Positions 1-12,355 of a stretch of DNA of 64,000 bases are shown piece by piece. Within the stretch, counting starts at the first letter, position 1; each line of letters opens with the position of its first letter. This DNA is from Artocarpus heterophyllus (Eukaryota; Streptophyta; Magnoliopsida; Rosales; Moraceae): assembly GCA_025403435.1 (NCBI GenBank), contig CM046341.1, positions 25,842,571 to 25,906,570 of the forward strand, given 5' to 3'. The notes below the pieces were generated by a model. That model saw nothing but the letters and a program-made list of their open reading frames with translations. It ran no database searches and was not told where the DNA came from. The position numbers were made by a program, and so were the translations under genes.

Positions 1-2
1 TG

Positions 3-1918
3 GCAATACCAAATCCGAACATAGGAAACTATGTGATTTATAGTGATGCATCAAAGATAGGCTTGGGAGCCGTTCTTATGCAAAATGGAAAAGTGATTGC
101 GTATGCATCCCGACAGTTGAAGGATCATGAAAGGAACTATCCAACACACGACTTGGAGTTAGCAGTGGTCTTTTTGCATTGAAGATTTGGCGTCATTATT
201 TATATGGAGCTAAATGTGAGATATATATAGATCATCAGAGTTTGAAATATATCTTCACACAAAAGGAGCTTAACATGAGACAGCGAATGTGGCTAGAGTT
301 AGTTAAAGACTACGACTGTGAAATTTTATATCACCCGGGAAAGGCTAACCGAGTAGCCGATGCCCTTAGTCGTAGAACAATGTCTTCGTTTGCAATGATA
401 CAGTTAATACCAAAACCCCTTCAAAAGGACCTGATGGAAGCAGGAATAGAGCTAATCACTGGAAGATTGGCCCATTTGTCGTTCTGACCAGTTATGTTGG
501 AGAACTTAAAAGAGCGACAAGAAGTAGATTCGTCGCTACTAAAAGCTAGGAATGAGGTTCTTGAGAACAAAGAAACAGAATTTAGCATCCTAAAAGATAG
601 CATTCTCCATTATAAGGGCAGAATCTGCATCCCCAATGATGAAAGATTAAAGAAACAAGTATTAGAGGAAGCTCATAAAGCACCCTACGTGGCTCATCCA
701 GGAGCTACTAAAATGTATCAAGATTTGAAGGAGCACTATTGGTGGCATGGAATGAAGAACGATGTCGTGCAGTTTGCCGCCAAATGCCTCACATGCCAAA
801 AGGTGAAAGCTGAGCATCAACAGCCAGCCGGCGAATTACAGAAAATTGAAATTCTTGAATGGAAATGGGACCAGATAATGATGGATTTGGTGACCGGGCT
901 ACCCAAAACTACAAGCGGACACGATGCTATATGGGTAATTGTTGATAGATTGGCGAAATCAGATCACTTCTTACCCATTAAACTCAGCAATTCTATGGAA
1001 AGACTAGCTGAACTATATGTAGCCCAAATAGTTAGATACCACGGAGTTTCAAAATCTATCATTTCTGATCGAGATGGCCGATTCACTTCCAAGTTTTGGA
1101 GGAACGTTCACCAAGCTATGGGAACGAAACTGACTTTTAGTACAGCTTTTCACCCCAAAACTGATGGTCAATCTGAAAGGACCATTCAAACCCTGGAAGA
1201 TATGTTAAGAGCCTGTGTGCTAGATTTCAAAGGAGGATGGGCTGAAAAGCTACCATTGATCGAATTTGCCTATAATAACAGTTATCAAGCTTCCATATGA
1301 ATGGCTTCTTATGAAGGTCTTTACGGAAGAAGATGTAGATCGCCATTGCATTGGTATGAAACAGGAGAAAAGACATTGTTGACAATGCATTTTGTGCAAA
1401 GGACGACGGAGGATGTGAAATTAATCTGTCAACGAATGGAAACTGCCTTTAGTCGACAAAAGAGTTACGCATATCGACGACGAAGACCTTTGGAATTCCA
1501 AATAGGGGATCTAGTCTTCTTAAAAGTAACGCCAATGAAAGGAGTAATTAGGTTTGGAAAGAAAGGAAAACTTGGCCCAAGATACATTAGACCATTCGAA
1601 ATCTTAGAACGGGTGGGCAATGTAGCTTACAAGTTGGCCTTACCCTCTGATCTAGCATTGGTACACAATGTATTCGATGTATCCATACTAAAGAAGTACA
1701 TACCAGATCCTTCGCATGTTCTGCAACTAGAGGAAATTGATGTGCAGGAGAATATGTCTTATGAAGAGAAACCAGTTCAGATATTGGCACGAGAAGAAAA
1801 GGAATTAAGGAACAAAAAGATACCTCTCGTTAAAGTTTTATGGCACAATCAACAAGTGGAAGAGGCAACGTGGGAACGAGATGATGCGATGAGGAAAAGC
1901 TACCTCGAGTTGTTTTGA
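3..1918 (+). pseudogene. Gyp1 pol 3' part: RNase H, integrase, chromodomain
   Basis: This is the end of a chromovirus polyprotein. From 3 to about 178 the frame carries the RNase H start ([14 protein letters not shown]). A frame change in the T run at 171-175 moves it to the frame used from 179 to 1918. RNase H ends near 390 (VADALSR). The integrase zinc finger (HPGATK...CLTCQKVK) lies at about 690-810. The acidic core residues lie in MDLVTGLP (about 880), SDRDGRF (about 1065) and DGQSERT (about 1160-1180). The chromodomain-like tail (EEATWERDDAM) spans about 1760-1918. In-frame TGA codons at 485-487 and 1298-1300 and the frame change make this a broken copy. It runs straight into the polypurine tract. 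Confidence 0.85.
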
Positions 1919-1937
1919 TTTTCGAGGACAAAAATTC

Positions 1938-1952
1938 TTAAGGGGGGTAGAT
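1938..1952 (+). other. Polypurine tract of Gyp1
   Basis: A purine-rich run (TTAAGGGGGGTAGAT) follows the pol stop and directly precedes the TGTCA start of the 3' LTR. This is where plus-strand priming occurs in LTR elements, so it fixes the LTR start and the strand. Confidence 0.75.
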
Positions 1953-4855
1953 TGTCATGACTGAGAAAATATTCATTAATAAAACCTAATATTTAATTGA
2001 GTTTAATTAATGAATTTACTTTTAAAAATGTGAATTTTTGTAAAAATTGTAATTTTTGTAAAAATTACGATAAAGTACGAATAAACGACATTAAATGTAA
2101 ATTTTATGGTAAATGTGATGCAATATTGGATATTACCGAATACAGATTTTTGAGTTTAATTACTCAAAAATTTGTAAATAATATCCATAAAATGAATTTT
2201 ATATCACGATTAATTGTAAAATTGTGATATAAATAAGTGGGTGATTAGAATGTAAACAGGATATAGAAGTTGTCCAAACCCAAATCAGGGGTAAAAAGGA
2301 GGCCGAAGCAGTATGAGTATACTGCTAAATGAAACACATATACGAAAAATGTTATGATTGACCTCCAAAAGTAAACGAAAAGTAAGTTAAATATTTTTAT
2401 ACAGTCTAAGGATAAAAAGTACACTGATTTGACCACGGCAGTATAAGAAAAATACTGTGTGGTGAAAAATTACACAGTATAAATTTTTAATTCCATAAGT
2501 GGACATTTGCTTGAATTCTATTAGGCCAACAAGCCATGCAATGTGGCCCAATAAGATGAGGACACCTAGGGTAGTCTAATGGATGACCACGAGTCATCAA
2601 ATGTGATAAGGAAGCATTTAATGCATGGTTATCACAAAATTTCATTTCCTTTCTTTTGCTCCAAGCTCCGGCAGCCATAACCAAGACTTCTAAAAAAATT
2701 TCTCAGCCCCCAAACTTTGCAAAAATATCCCCAAACAAGTTTTACAAGCAAGTACAAGGATTTCCCACAAGTTTTAAGGTAAAATCCTAAACTTTTTAAT
2801 GAGTTTTCAAGGAATTTTTTATGGGTAAAGAGGAAAAAATTAATCCATGGTATTTTTGCATGGAAAGGAAGCCTAGGAGGGAGTTCAAAGGAACTTTGAA
2901 GGCTAGAAATCAAAAAAAGTGCCATCTAGGTAAGTTTTAAGTTTTAAAGTTTTGAAATTTTATGGATTTTATTTTGATTTCTATTCTTTCAAACCCATGT
3001 GGGTTCTTGAGCATGTATTTGATGGAATGTCATGTATACATGATGAATAGTAAGTTTAAATTGTGAAACTTTGATTTATAGTGCAAAATGCTAATTTTTG
3101 CAAAAAGTTTTATTTTTGTAAATTTAATGTTAGTTTTAGTAAAAGTAATGTTTGAGCATGAGAATTGTTTGATTGAGGCATGGAATGGTTTATGCAGGGA
3201 TAGAATTACAAGTTTGAAACGGATTTTTGTAAAAATGCCATGGGGACTAAATTGAAAGGAAAAGAATTCTCCCGGCATAATTTAAAAATGGCCAAAAACA
3301 CCCCTGTACAGTGAGATTTTGGGAAAAGTTAAAACACAAAATTTGTAGATCTCGATGAAACTGTTAGGCATCGCAAACGGTTCATCAAAAAACTGAATTG
3401 TTTGTGAGATTTTGATTTTTCAAATAATTTGTGAAAATTGTGAAAAATTTTAAAAAGGTTAAAAACGTCATTTCTCAAATGATTTTGAATATGATACTTT
3501 GAGCAAAAATGATCCTTGAGAAAAATAGAAAATTCTGATGCAAAGAAGTAAATTTTAGTCCCTGGGGCAAAATCGTCAAAATTTTTAGTTCAGGGACTAA
3601 ACCGCAAAGTTTAATGAAAATGGGGCATAATTGAGAAATAAAGAGATTAAACCCACTAGGGTGTTATTTTAAAATTAGTATGTGGTTATTTTCATAAGAA
3701 TAACATAATCGAGCTCGGGTAGGTTAGTGGACCCACAGGGGTAAAATCGTCATTTTTGCCTAAATAACCCGAACCGCTTTGAAATGTTTTCAATGGAATA
3801 AAAAATGACTAGAAAGGTTCTCGTCCTTCGTTAGAAATGATAGGGTAGAGTTAGATAGAAATAAGAAAAAAAAACAGTGGTTTTTAGAGTTGTATATAGT
3901 AATGTAGCTCGACTTATTAACTAACAGATGTTTTGTATCGAAACATTGTGGGATTTGGCTAATGGCTCTGTAATTGGCCAACAGGATCCTAGGAGTCTAG
4001 GAGAAGGAAATCGAGGTTAAGTTGCCTGACATTCGCATCAAGTAAGTACCCATCCCACCTACAGTATGAAAATTTTAGGCTTAGGGTGCAAAATGTGTAT
4101 ATGTATACCTGTGTGTATATCAAGGTGTATACTTGTATGTATGCAATGACATAAGTATATATAAAAATGAAAGGGTATACTTGTGAGTATATGGAATATA
4201 TATATATATATATCTGAGAGTATATAATGACATATACTTGAGTGTATATGATGATATGTACCTGTGTGTATATTTTATGTTAAGTACCTGTGAGTACATT
4301 ATGCTATATACCTGTGCGTATATTAATGTGTACCAGTGTGTATATTTTATGTTAAGTACCTGTGAGTACATTATGCTATATACATGTGCGTATATTAATG
4401 TGTACATGTGTGTATATTTTATGTTATGTACCTGTGAGTACATTATGCTAATACCTGTGCGTATATTAATGTGTACCACTGTGTATATTTTATGTTAAGT
4501 GCCTGTGAGTACATTATGCTATATACCTGTGTGTATATTAATGTATACCAGTGTGTATATTTTATGTTAAATACCTGTGAATACATTATGCTACATACCT
4601 GTGCGGATATTAATATGTACCAGTGTGTATATAAAGTATGTACCTGTGTGTACTATATCGTACAAGAGCATTTATGTAGATTATGTTATGAATAACATGT
4701 GATCATCACTTCATGCATGGTATGATAACCATAATAAGTGAATTGGTAAACGAATCACCAAAAGTTAAGAAAAGTGTCATACCGACTCCTGACTCAAGGG
4801 AATTTTAAGGATTACAGGATGGTCACAGTGTTACGTAGACCTAAGTGCACAATGG
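1953..4855 (+). repeat. Gyp1 3' LTR, first segment
   Basis: This is AT-rich, non-coding LTR sequence from the TGTCA terminus up to the Cop1 insertion point. It ends with the Cop1 target duplication AATGG (4851-4855). Splice-donor-like words occur at about 2778 (AAGGTAAAATCC), 2930 (CTAGGTAAGTTTT) and 4042 (CAAGTAAGTACC). The last pairs with an acceptor-like site at 16579, beyond Cop1. A minisatellite occupies 4097-4660. Open frames in this stretch are short and unrelated to known domains. Confidence 0.75.
4097..4660 (+). repeat. Minisatellite of about 72 bp units with about 24 bp sub-repeats, inside Gyp1 LTR
   Basis: From about 4259 to 4618 there are five near-identical units of about 70-73 bp. 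Each is built of three sub-units beginning TACCTGTGNGTAYA (variants TACCAGTGTGTATATTTTA, TACCTGTGAGTACATTATG and TACCTGTGCGTATATTAAT). More diverged copies extend left to about 4097 and right to about 4660. Because 72 is a multiple of three, long apparent open frames run through it on both strands. I treat those as by-products of the repeat, not genes. Confidence 0.9.
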
Positions 4856-6289
4856 TGTTAGACATGTATGCCCTAAGGAGTAAGAATGTAATATGTTTTT
4901 GGAGACATTTTTATCAATAAAGAATTTATTTATATATATACCAAATCTTGTCCTCTTTACGTTCATATTTGTTGAATGTATGATAAGCAAACAGTAGTCT
5001 GAGACTGTCAGTCTAAACCTTAAGAATTGGGCATATGATGGACTGATTATGCAGAAGACACGATTCTTAAGGTGACGGTCTAAAACCTATGATCCGCAAT
5101 CGAGGGAATAAAGTTGGGCGCTTTATTCATGTAAAGATTATTATGTTGTCTATATCCCTTTTGGGAGATGGTTTGTCTTGGCCATCGGAGTTGGACTCCG
5201 TGAATAGAAACATTGGCGTGTTGTCATAGGTGACGACGTGTTGGATCGGGACATAAAGTGAATTGATTTGGATTAATAATTCTGTCTTGGCAAATCGATT
5301 CACTTTAGACAGTCATTTGTATTGTACCTTAATCCTGAGATGAATAGTGGGCCCGTTGTCTCGACTTGTGTCTTTTGATGTACCAATGGGTGACTCCCAC
5401 ATCTCTATAGTGGTATGCATGCCGGTACGTTGGAGGCATGACTCTTGATAGCGTAGACTTGTTATTCACAGATATGGAATCCATAGCTCCTCTTTAGGAG
5501 TAATGAGATCCTCTTATATGCGTTGTCCTGTAATTAGAAAACTGGAGCGCTCAACCATTTAGATACATAGGTGTAACCGAATGGTATACTATCTTTGGAT
5601 AGTAAGTTTTCTAATGGTGAGACAATGGAATGTAAGATAAAAATAATCAAAAAGGTAAGACAGAACTTGTCCTTAAGCCGATTATGGATGATCATATGGG
5701 GATGCGATACACTTTGATATGTCATGGAGACTTAGCTACACGAGCTTCGTAATTCTATAAAGTTCGAGAGTGCAGCTCCAAGCTTTTAGTGGAGTAGCGT
5801 TGGAGTTGATAATTGTGAAATGTATATCTGGGATATTGGGTTTCATAATTATCATGAGCTTGAACTTTATAGGTCCATTTTAGGTCCCCTTTGCTAGCTC
5901 ACAAAATCCTGTAATGACACGGCGTGCTTTTCCAATAATTGGTGACTTATGTCGGATTTATCAGATTGGTTTAAAATTTATAAGAATCAAATAATTCATG
6001 TCTGTTTATCGGTTGAATTAATTATGTAAGAAATTAGTTCAAGATGAACTTGTTGAATTATGGCGTTCGGATAATTCTTGTCTGTTTATCGGTTGTTTTA
6101 ATTTTGGACAAATTAGAACAAGATAAACTTGTAGAATTATTGTGAATTGATTTATTTTCTTAGAGATTATCTTGATAAAGTTTGTTTTGATCAGATAACT
6201 TCTCTATTGGGTTATTTGAATCAAAACTGAGACTTTATCCTTTAGAATCTCGGGTGGAAAATAAAAGATTCGCTGAGATTTTTTCTCAG

Positions 6290-6352
6290 GAGTTCGGCCT
6301 ACCGGATGACGTGTTCGGCCTACCGAACTGGCCTGTTCGGCCTGCCGATCAG
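6290..6352 (+). repeat. Palindrome array in Cop1 LTR1 U3
   Basis: Three copies of a dyad word close to TTCGGCCTRCCGAA follow one another at about 20 bp spacing. The arms are TCGGC/GCCGA around CT. The array ends about 116 bp upstream of the TATA box, the usual position of LTR enhancers, for example the repeated boxes known in tobacco Tnt1. Function here is inferred. Confidence 0.8.
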
Positions 6353-6467
6353 CGGGAGATAAGATTACCCATTTTTTCGTAGATCTTATCAGATATTGAT
6401 CCGAACTTGATTCTGTTTCAAGTTTTTTAGACCTAATCTGATATGGACTGACCCCAGGACCAATAGG

Positions 6468-6476
6468 TATAAAAAG
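6468..6476 (+). promoter_or_regulatory. TATA box of Cop1 LTR1
   Basis: TATAAAAAG lies in the conserved context CCAATAGGTATAAAAAGG, present in all three LTRs (also near 13962 and 16021). A CCAAT-like word sits directly upstream. It is the likely core promoter of the element. Confidence 0.65.
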
Positions 6477-6880
6477 GGAGTGAGTCACATGATTTACTCA
6501 GATCAATAAAGATCAATTTGAGAGATTAAAAGTGATACTCTTCTAGTGAGCATCTGAAAACTCCCTGAGAGCTTTTGTTCACAAATCATGAGCACTAGCT
6601 TTGGGTTCTCTCTATTGGTTGGAAGGAGAGTCACCGGTGGAAGAGCTGTACGTGTGAGCCCACACTCACTCTGGTTGTGGATAGAGAATAGCAAAGAAGA
6701 CCAGTTGGTTGAGGCTCTTCTGGAACGTTACTTCTCTACACAGGTTGCGGAGGTTCTTCGGCACACTGAGGTTAGTAAGATCTATTTAATTTATACATAT
6801 AACATGTCAAACTTGTGTTTTGGAAATTACTCTGATGAAAAATTTTTAAAAATTCCGTTACGCACTTTGTTTCCAACAAT

Positions 6881-6892
6881 TGGTATCAGAGC
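6881..6892 (+). other. Cop1 primer binding site
   Basis: TGGTATCAGAGC, complementary to the 3' end of plant initiator Met-tRNA, begins two bases after LTR1. It proves the plus orientation and identifies LTR1 as the 5' LTR. Confidence 0.92.
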
Positions 6893-7375
6893 TGAGGTTT
6901 TTACATAAATTTGCAAGTTTGTGATCATGTTATATACATAAATTTTGTGATCTTAATCTCTCCTATGCTTGAATTGAATTTTATAGAGAGATGGCACTGT
7001 AGGTTTCTATATAATATATATGTTGTCATGGATTATGTGGTGAATGTTTATTAATTAATTATGGTTGATTAAATCGTTGTTTAATTATTTATTAATTAAT
7101 TAATACCGGTTATGGTTCCTTAGAGGTTAGAATGTGTATCTAGGTTTTTCATGCAATTAGATGGCGGACTATCATCTCCATCTAGGAATTGTTATTTAAT
7201 TTTTAATTTGTAAGAATTTTGTAATTAAATAATTATTCGGAGAAGACGGATCTAGAAGATTGATGATGGCGCCTCCAGGTATTTTTTGAGTCTCTAATTT
7301 TATGTTTTTGAATTGTTGAAAATAAAATTGATGAATTGCATTAAAATTGTATTTTCTAGATTGAGGGTTTTCTGC

Positions 7376-7612
7376 TCGGTCGGCATGCCGAACCTCACAG
7401 TTCGGTAGGCCGAAGGTCACAGATCGGTAGGCCAGACGTGTGGTCTGGTAGGCCGACAGTGGGGCAGAAAATTTGGTGCTCTGCCAGCAGGCCAAACTTT
7501 CAGTTTGGTAGGCCAAACCTGCATGGATCGGCAGGCTGATGTATCAGATCGACAGGTCGATGGAGCAAGACTGGCAGGCCGATCACCCAGATCGGCCTGC
7601 CGACCGAGAGCT
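7376..7612 (+). repeat. Palindrome array in Cop1 untranslated leader
   Basis: About ten or more spaced variants of TCGGYAGGCCGA occur in 240 bp, roughly every 20-30 bp, between the primer site and gag. Most are in the AGG orientation, opposite to the CCT orientation of the LTR array. The last copy (ATCGGCCTGCCGACC) is reversed. The stretch is far more GC-rich than the surrounding leader. The overlapping open frames on both strands are by-products. Confidence 0.8.
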
Positions 7613-8411
7613 GCCGGGTGTCCAGAAAAGGTGCAATTTTTCATGTGCAGTTTTAATTTTATTTTTGGGACGATTCTGGGAAACATTAAATTTGGATATG
7701 ACCGGAAATATGAAGTGTTCGATTCATATGGGATTGAGGACTTGAAGATGGATATTACATGAAGAAGGATACAGCTTGAGGATTCAAGGATGAAGAATCG
7801 ATAAATGTCTCGATTATTCTCTTGTAATCTTAGTTTTCTATTCTCTAGGGTGGAACCATAATATTACGGTTATTATTATTATGCTTGTAGCTTTGCTTGA
7901 TTGCTTTGCTTGTCTGCATTATAATATGATTTACCATATATATTGATAACATGTCATATAGAATAGGGAGTGTCGCTCATATTAAAATTGTTCATGCATA
8001 ATTTTAAAATAAAACCTTGACTTCAAAAGATTGAATGGGAGAAGGTTTTCGAAGAGAGAACCTAAGGCCTCCATCGTTGGTCCATAGGAAGAACATGGTG
8101 GTCCCGACCCCTAGGAGCTCTGTTAATAAAATTAATGGCCAAAGAAACGATTATTAATATATGCTGGATCATACGGGTCCTGGATGGCATATATTAATCA
8201 GGAGGGGATCCGTGTTCCTGATTGAATTTGGCATGACTCCCCTAGGAGCTTGTTGAATTCTGAGTTGGGAATTATCGTTGTAAGGTTGTGATATTTTCAA
8301 GGTTTTGACACATAAACACATTTGTATGATTTTACATGATTGTGTTATCTTACTAAATTATTATATATGTTTGCTTATGTTTGGTATATGATTTTTTATT
8401 ATAGATTGAAA

Positions 8412-11400
8412 ATGTCTAAAAATGCTTTATCATCGATACTTGATAAAAACCAATTAACCGGTGAGAACTATAACGATTGGAAACGGAACCTGGACATCGG
8501 CCTTTCCTTTGAGAAACTGAAATATGTTCTGACAACTCCTTGACCTCCCGAGCCTACGGGAGACAAAAGTAATGAGCAATTCCAAGCGTACGACCGCTGG
8601 AAAGATGCTAATGATCAGGCCCGCTGCTATGTTATGGCCAGCATGAACAACGTGCTGCAGGCTTAACATCAAGATTATGAGACTGCGAAGCAGATCTTGG
8701 ATAATCTTGAGGACATGTTTGGAGCCCAGGCCAAAACAAAGCGGCAAGGGGCGCTTCAGAAACTCTTAAACTGTAGACAGAGACCGGGGACATATGTAAA
8801 GGAGCACATGATGTTGGTCATGGGTTACCTCGCTGAGGCTCAAACCAATGGAGCCGACATCGATGTTGAAACTCAGATGACTATGGTCTTTGAGACTCTG
8901 TCTAAGGAATTTATTCCGTTTAGAGCTACTTTTAATTTAAGCAATAGACAGGATATGACCTTGACAGAACTTATGAAACAGTTACAGGAGTTTGAACTGT
9001 TGATCAGGGAGTCTCCTGCTGGTGGTGAGGCCAACGTGGTAGCTGCTTCTGGTTCCAATCCTAACTCTGGGAATGGAAAGAAGCAACGGGCCAAGAGTGG
9101 GAAGTCTTCTATTCCTCCTGCTACCAAGAGCAAGAAGAAGAAGAAGAAGAACCCAAAGAAGCTTAAGTGCTTCTTCTGTGGTAAGGTCGGGCATATTAAG
9201 AAGCATTGCAAGGACTTCCTTTCCAAAGGAGGTAGGTGTGATCTTCTATATTTAGAAACTTGTTTGGTTGAGGAATCCAGTGACATATGGGTCATAGATT
9301 CCAGTGCAACTAATCATGTTTGTGTTTCTCTATAGGGATTCAAAGAAACAAGAAGTCTACTTCGTGAAGACTTAACGCTTCGGATGGACGATGGATCCTT
9401 GGTCTTAGCGGAAGCAGTGGGAGATGTCCATCTTTATTTTGATAATTATAGGAATTTAATTTTGCAAGATTGTTTTTATGTTCCTAAATTTAAAAGGAAT
9501 TTAATTTCTGTATCTTCTTTATTTAAAGACTCCTACGTGGTATCTTTTAATGAAAAAGTGGTGATTCGTAAAAACAAATCTTTTATCTGTTCTGGATGGA
9601 TGCAAAATAATCTATACTTTATCAAACCTAAGATGGACTTATTGCTTAATGTTGAGATAAATGATAATAACTCAAAAAGACTTAAAACTTCTCACTCTAA
9701 TAAGACTTATCTTTGGCATTTGCGCCTTGGCCATATTAACCTGAATAGGATTCAAAGGTTGGTAAGGGATGGACCTTTAAGTCAATTAAAGGTGGAATCT
9801 ATACCTCAATGTGAGTCTTGTTTGGAGGGTAAAATGACCAAAAGGCCATACGGGTCTAAGGGCAATAGGGCCGAAGGGGTTCTAGAACTTGTGCAAGTGA
9901 TGTTTGCAGACTGATGAACATCCGGGCACAAGGATGGCATGAGTATTTCGTCACTTTTATTGACAATTACTCAAGATATGGGTATGTGTACCTAATGCAC
10001 CACAAAAGCGAAACTTATGATAAGTTCAGGGAGTTTCGGGCTGAAGTGGAAAAGCAATTGGGTAGACCCATAAAGGCACTTCGAGCTGATTGATGTGGGG
10101 AATACCTTTCTGATGAGTTCTTGGGATACTTGTTAGAGAATGAGATTTTATCCCATTTGACGCCGCCGGGCACTCCGCAGCAGAATGGCGTAGCGGAGAG
10201 AAGGAATAGGACTTCGTTGGACATGATTTGGTCCATGATGAGTTATTCATCATTGCCTTTATCCTTTTGGGGATATGCACTACAAACCGCATGTTATCTT
10301 TTGAACAATGTGCCTTCAAAATCGGTCCCTAAAACTCCTCATGAGTTGTGGACAAGATGGAAGACATCCTTAAACCATATTCGCATATAGGGATGTCCGG
10401 CTCATGTCCTGTTTAAGGATCCGAATAAGTTGGAAGCACGTTCAGAAGTTTGCATGTTTGTAGGATATCCAAAAGGTACTAAAGGGGGCTATTTTTATAA
10501 CCCAAAGGAAAATAAAGTCGTGGTTTCAACTAATGCAACTTTCCTCGAGGAGAATTACATGGACGACTTTAAACCTCGAAGCAAAGTGGTGCTTGAGGAG
10601 TTAAGGGGTGATGCGTTCACTCCAGAGGTTCCGAACGAAACCATTCCGATCGGTGTAGAAAAACCAAACAAACCTGAACAACAACCTCAGGGGCTTCGGC
10701 CTAGTGGGAGGATCGGGTGTCAACCTAAGAGGTATATGTTCAATCAGGAGGTCTTTTTGGCTGAACCGGATGAACATCACAGGATCCTTATACTTACGCA
10801 GAAGCTATGGAGGATGTTGATTCAAGACTCTGGACAGAGGCCATGAACATTGAGATGAAGTCTATGGAGACTAATCGGGTTTGGGAGCTTGTGGATCTTT
10901 CCGAAGGGGTAAAACCCATAGGGTGTAAGTGGATCTACAAGAGGAAAAGAGGAGTGGATGGAAAGGTCGAAAACTTTAAGGCTAGACTGGTAGCTAAGGG
11001 TTATACGCAAAAGGAAGGAATCGATTATGAGGAAACCTTTTCGCCTGTAGCCAAGCTTAAGTCCATCCGGATTCTCTTGTCCATAGCTGCCGCTCTCGAC
11101 TACGAGATTTGGCAGATGGATGTCAAGACGGCTTTTCTGAATGGCTATCTTGATGAGTCCATCTATATGGAACAACCAGACAGGTTCAAGGTCGCGGGTC
11201 AAGAGGATAAGGTTTGTAAGCTGCTAAAGTCAATTTATGGACTTAAGCAGGCTTCTCGTTCTTGGAACATAAGATTTGATCAAGTGATCAAGAATTATGG
11301 GTTCTCACAAAACGTGGATGAACCATGTGTTTACAAACACATTAAGGATGGGAAGGTGGTTTTTCTACTGCTCTATATAGATGACATTCTGCTAATTAGC

Positions 11401-12342
11401 AATGACGTTGGGGCGTTGTCATCGGTCAAATTATGGTTAACCAAGCAGTTTGACATGAAGGACTTAGGTGAAGGCTAATTTTATTCTCGGTATCCAGATC
11501 TTTCAGGATAGGAAGAACAAAATGATAGCTTTATCTCAGGCCGGCTACATAGATAAAATTCTCAGGAGGTTTGCAATGCAGGATTCCAAGAAAGGTGGGC
11601 AACCATCTAGGTCTGGAATTACTCTTTCTAAGAAAGACTGTCCAAAGTCTTATGAAGAAAGAGAATACATGAAGAAGGTGCCTTATGCTTCGGTAGTGGG
11701 TAGTCTCATGTATGCCAAGCTTTGCACACGACTGGATATTAGCTATGCGGTCGGGATTGTAAGTCGATTTCAGGCGGATCTAGGACCGAACCATTAGGTT
11801 ACGGTAAAGCATATTTTCAAGTACCTGAGAAGGACTCGAGGGTATATGCTTGTGTATTCGGGTGAGGACTTGACTCCTCTAGGATACACTGATTCGGATT
11901 TTCAATCCTATCTGGATTCTAGGAAATCGACTTCGGGGTTTGTGTTTACTCTGGGTGGTGGTGCCATCAGTTGGAGAAGTGCGAAGCAAGATTGCACTTC
12001 GGATTCAACGATGAAGGCCGAGTATGTGGCGGCTAGTGATGCTTCGAAAGAAGCAGTGTGGCTTCGCAAGTTCCCGGTATGGATAAGGCGGTATCACTAT
12101 ACTGTGATAACAGTGCGGCGATAGCTAATGCTAAGGAACCAAGATTTCACAAGAAGAGTAAGCATATTGATCGGAAGTATCATGTGATAAAGGACTTCGT
12201 TGAGGGCGGGCATGTCACGGTGTGCAAGATTGCATCAGAGGACAATTTAGCTGATCCATTTACGAAGACACTTACTGGGAGAGTCTTTGAGAGGCATGTG
12301 GAAGCTATGGGGATGCGAAATTTGCTCTATTTACTCACTTAG
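8412..12342 (+). pseudogene. Cop1 gag-pol (decayed copia polyprotein)
   Basis: It starts with ATG at 8412 (MSKNALSSILDKNQ, a typical copia gag start). The gag zinc knuckle CFFCGKVGHIKKHC is at about 9168-9210. The protease site reads VIDSSATNHV (about 9290), with DSG changed to DSS. Integrase follows (HLRLGHINLNR about 9718; CESCLEGK about 9810; [11 protein letters not shown] about 10180). Reverse transcriptase covers about 10810-11470, with YIDDILL intact near 11380. RNase H covers 11880-12342 (CDNSAAIANAKEPRFHKKS). Breaks are TGA 8541, TAA 8664, TAG 9333, TGA 10091, TAG 10388 and TAG 11795. Frame changes lie near 9912, 10780, 11470 and 12070. Most stops look like C-to-T changes. No intact protein can be made. 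Confidence 0.9.
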
Positions 12343-12355
12343 TGCAAGTGGGAGA

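Larger units (their letters stand above)
4856..6878 (+). repeat. Cop1 LTR1 (5' LTR)
   Basis: It is 2,023 bp from TGTTAG to CCAACA and is followed two bases later by the primer site. It contains a palindrome array (6290-6352) and a TATA box at 6468. It has a 12 bp local duplication near 6500 (GATCAATAAAGATCAATTTG) that LTR2 and LTR3 lack. Open frames inside are not coding. Confidence 0.93.

Noticed and set aside
4259..4618. CRISPR-like regular repeat array
   Set aside because: Units are contiguous, with no unique spacers, in a plant LTR. It is a minisatellite.
4120..4695. Overlapping open frames on both strands with repeated peptide (CVYFMLSTCEYIML and the like)
   Set aside because: They arise from a minisatellite whose unit length is a multiple of three. 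No start context or domain.
7505..7762. Open frames of 85-106 residues in the Cop1 leader
   Set aside because: They follow the palindrome array in several frames and both strands and lie upstream of the gag start.
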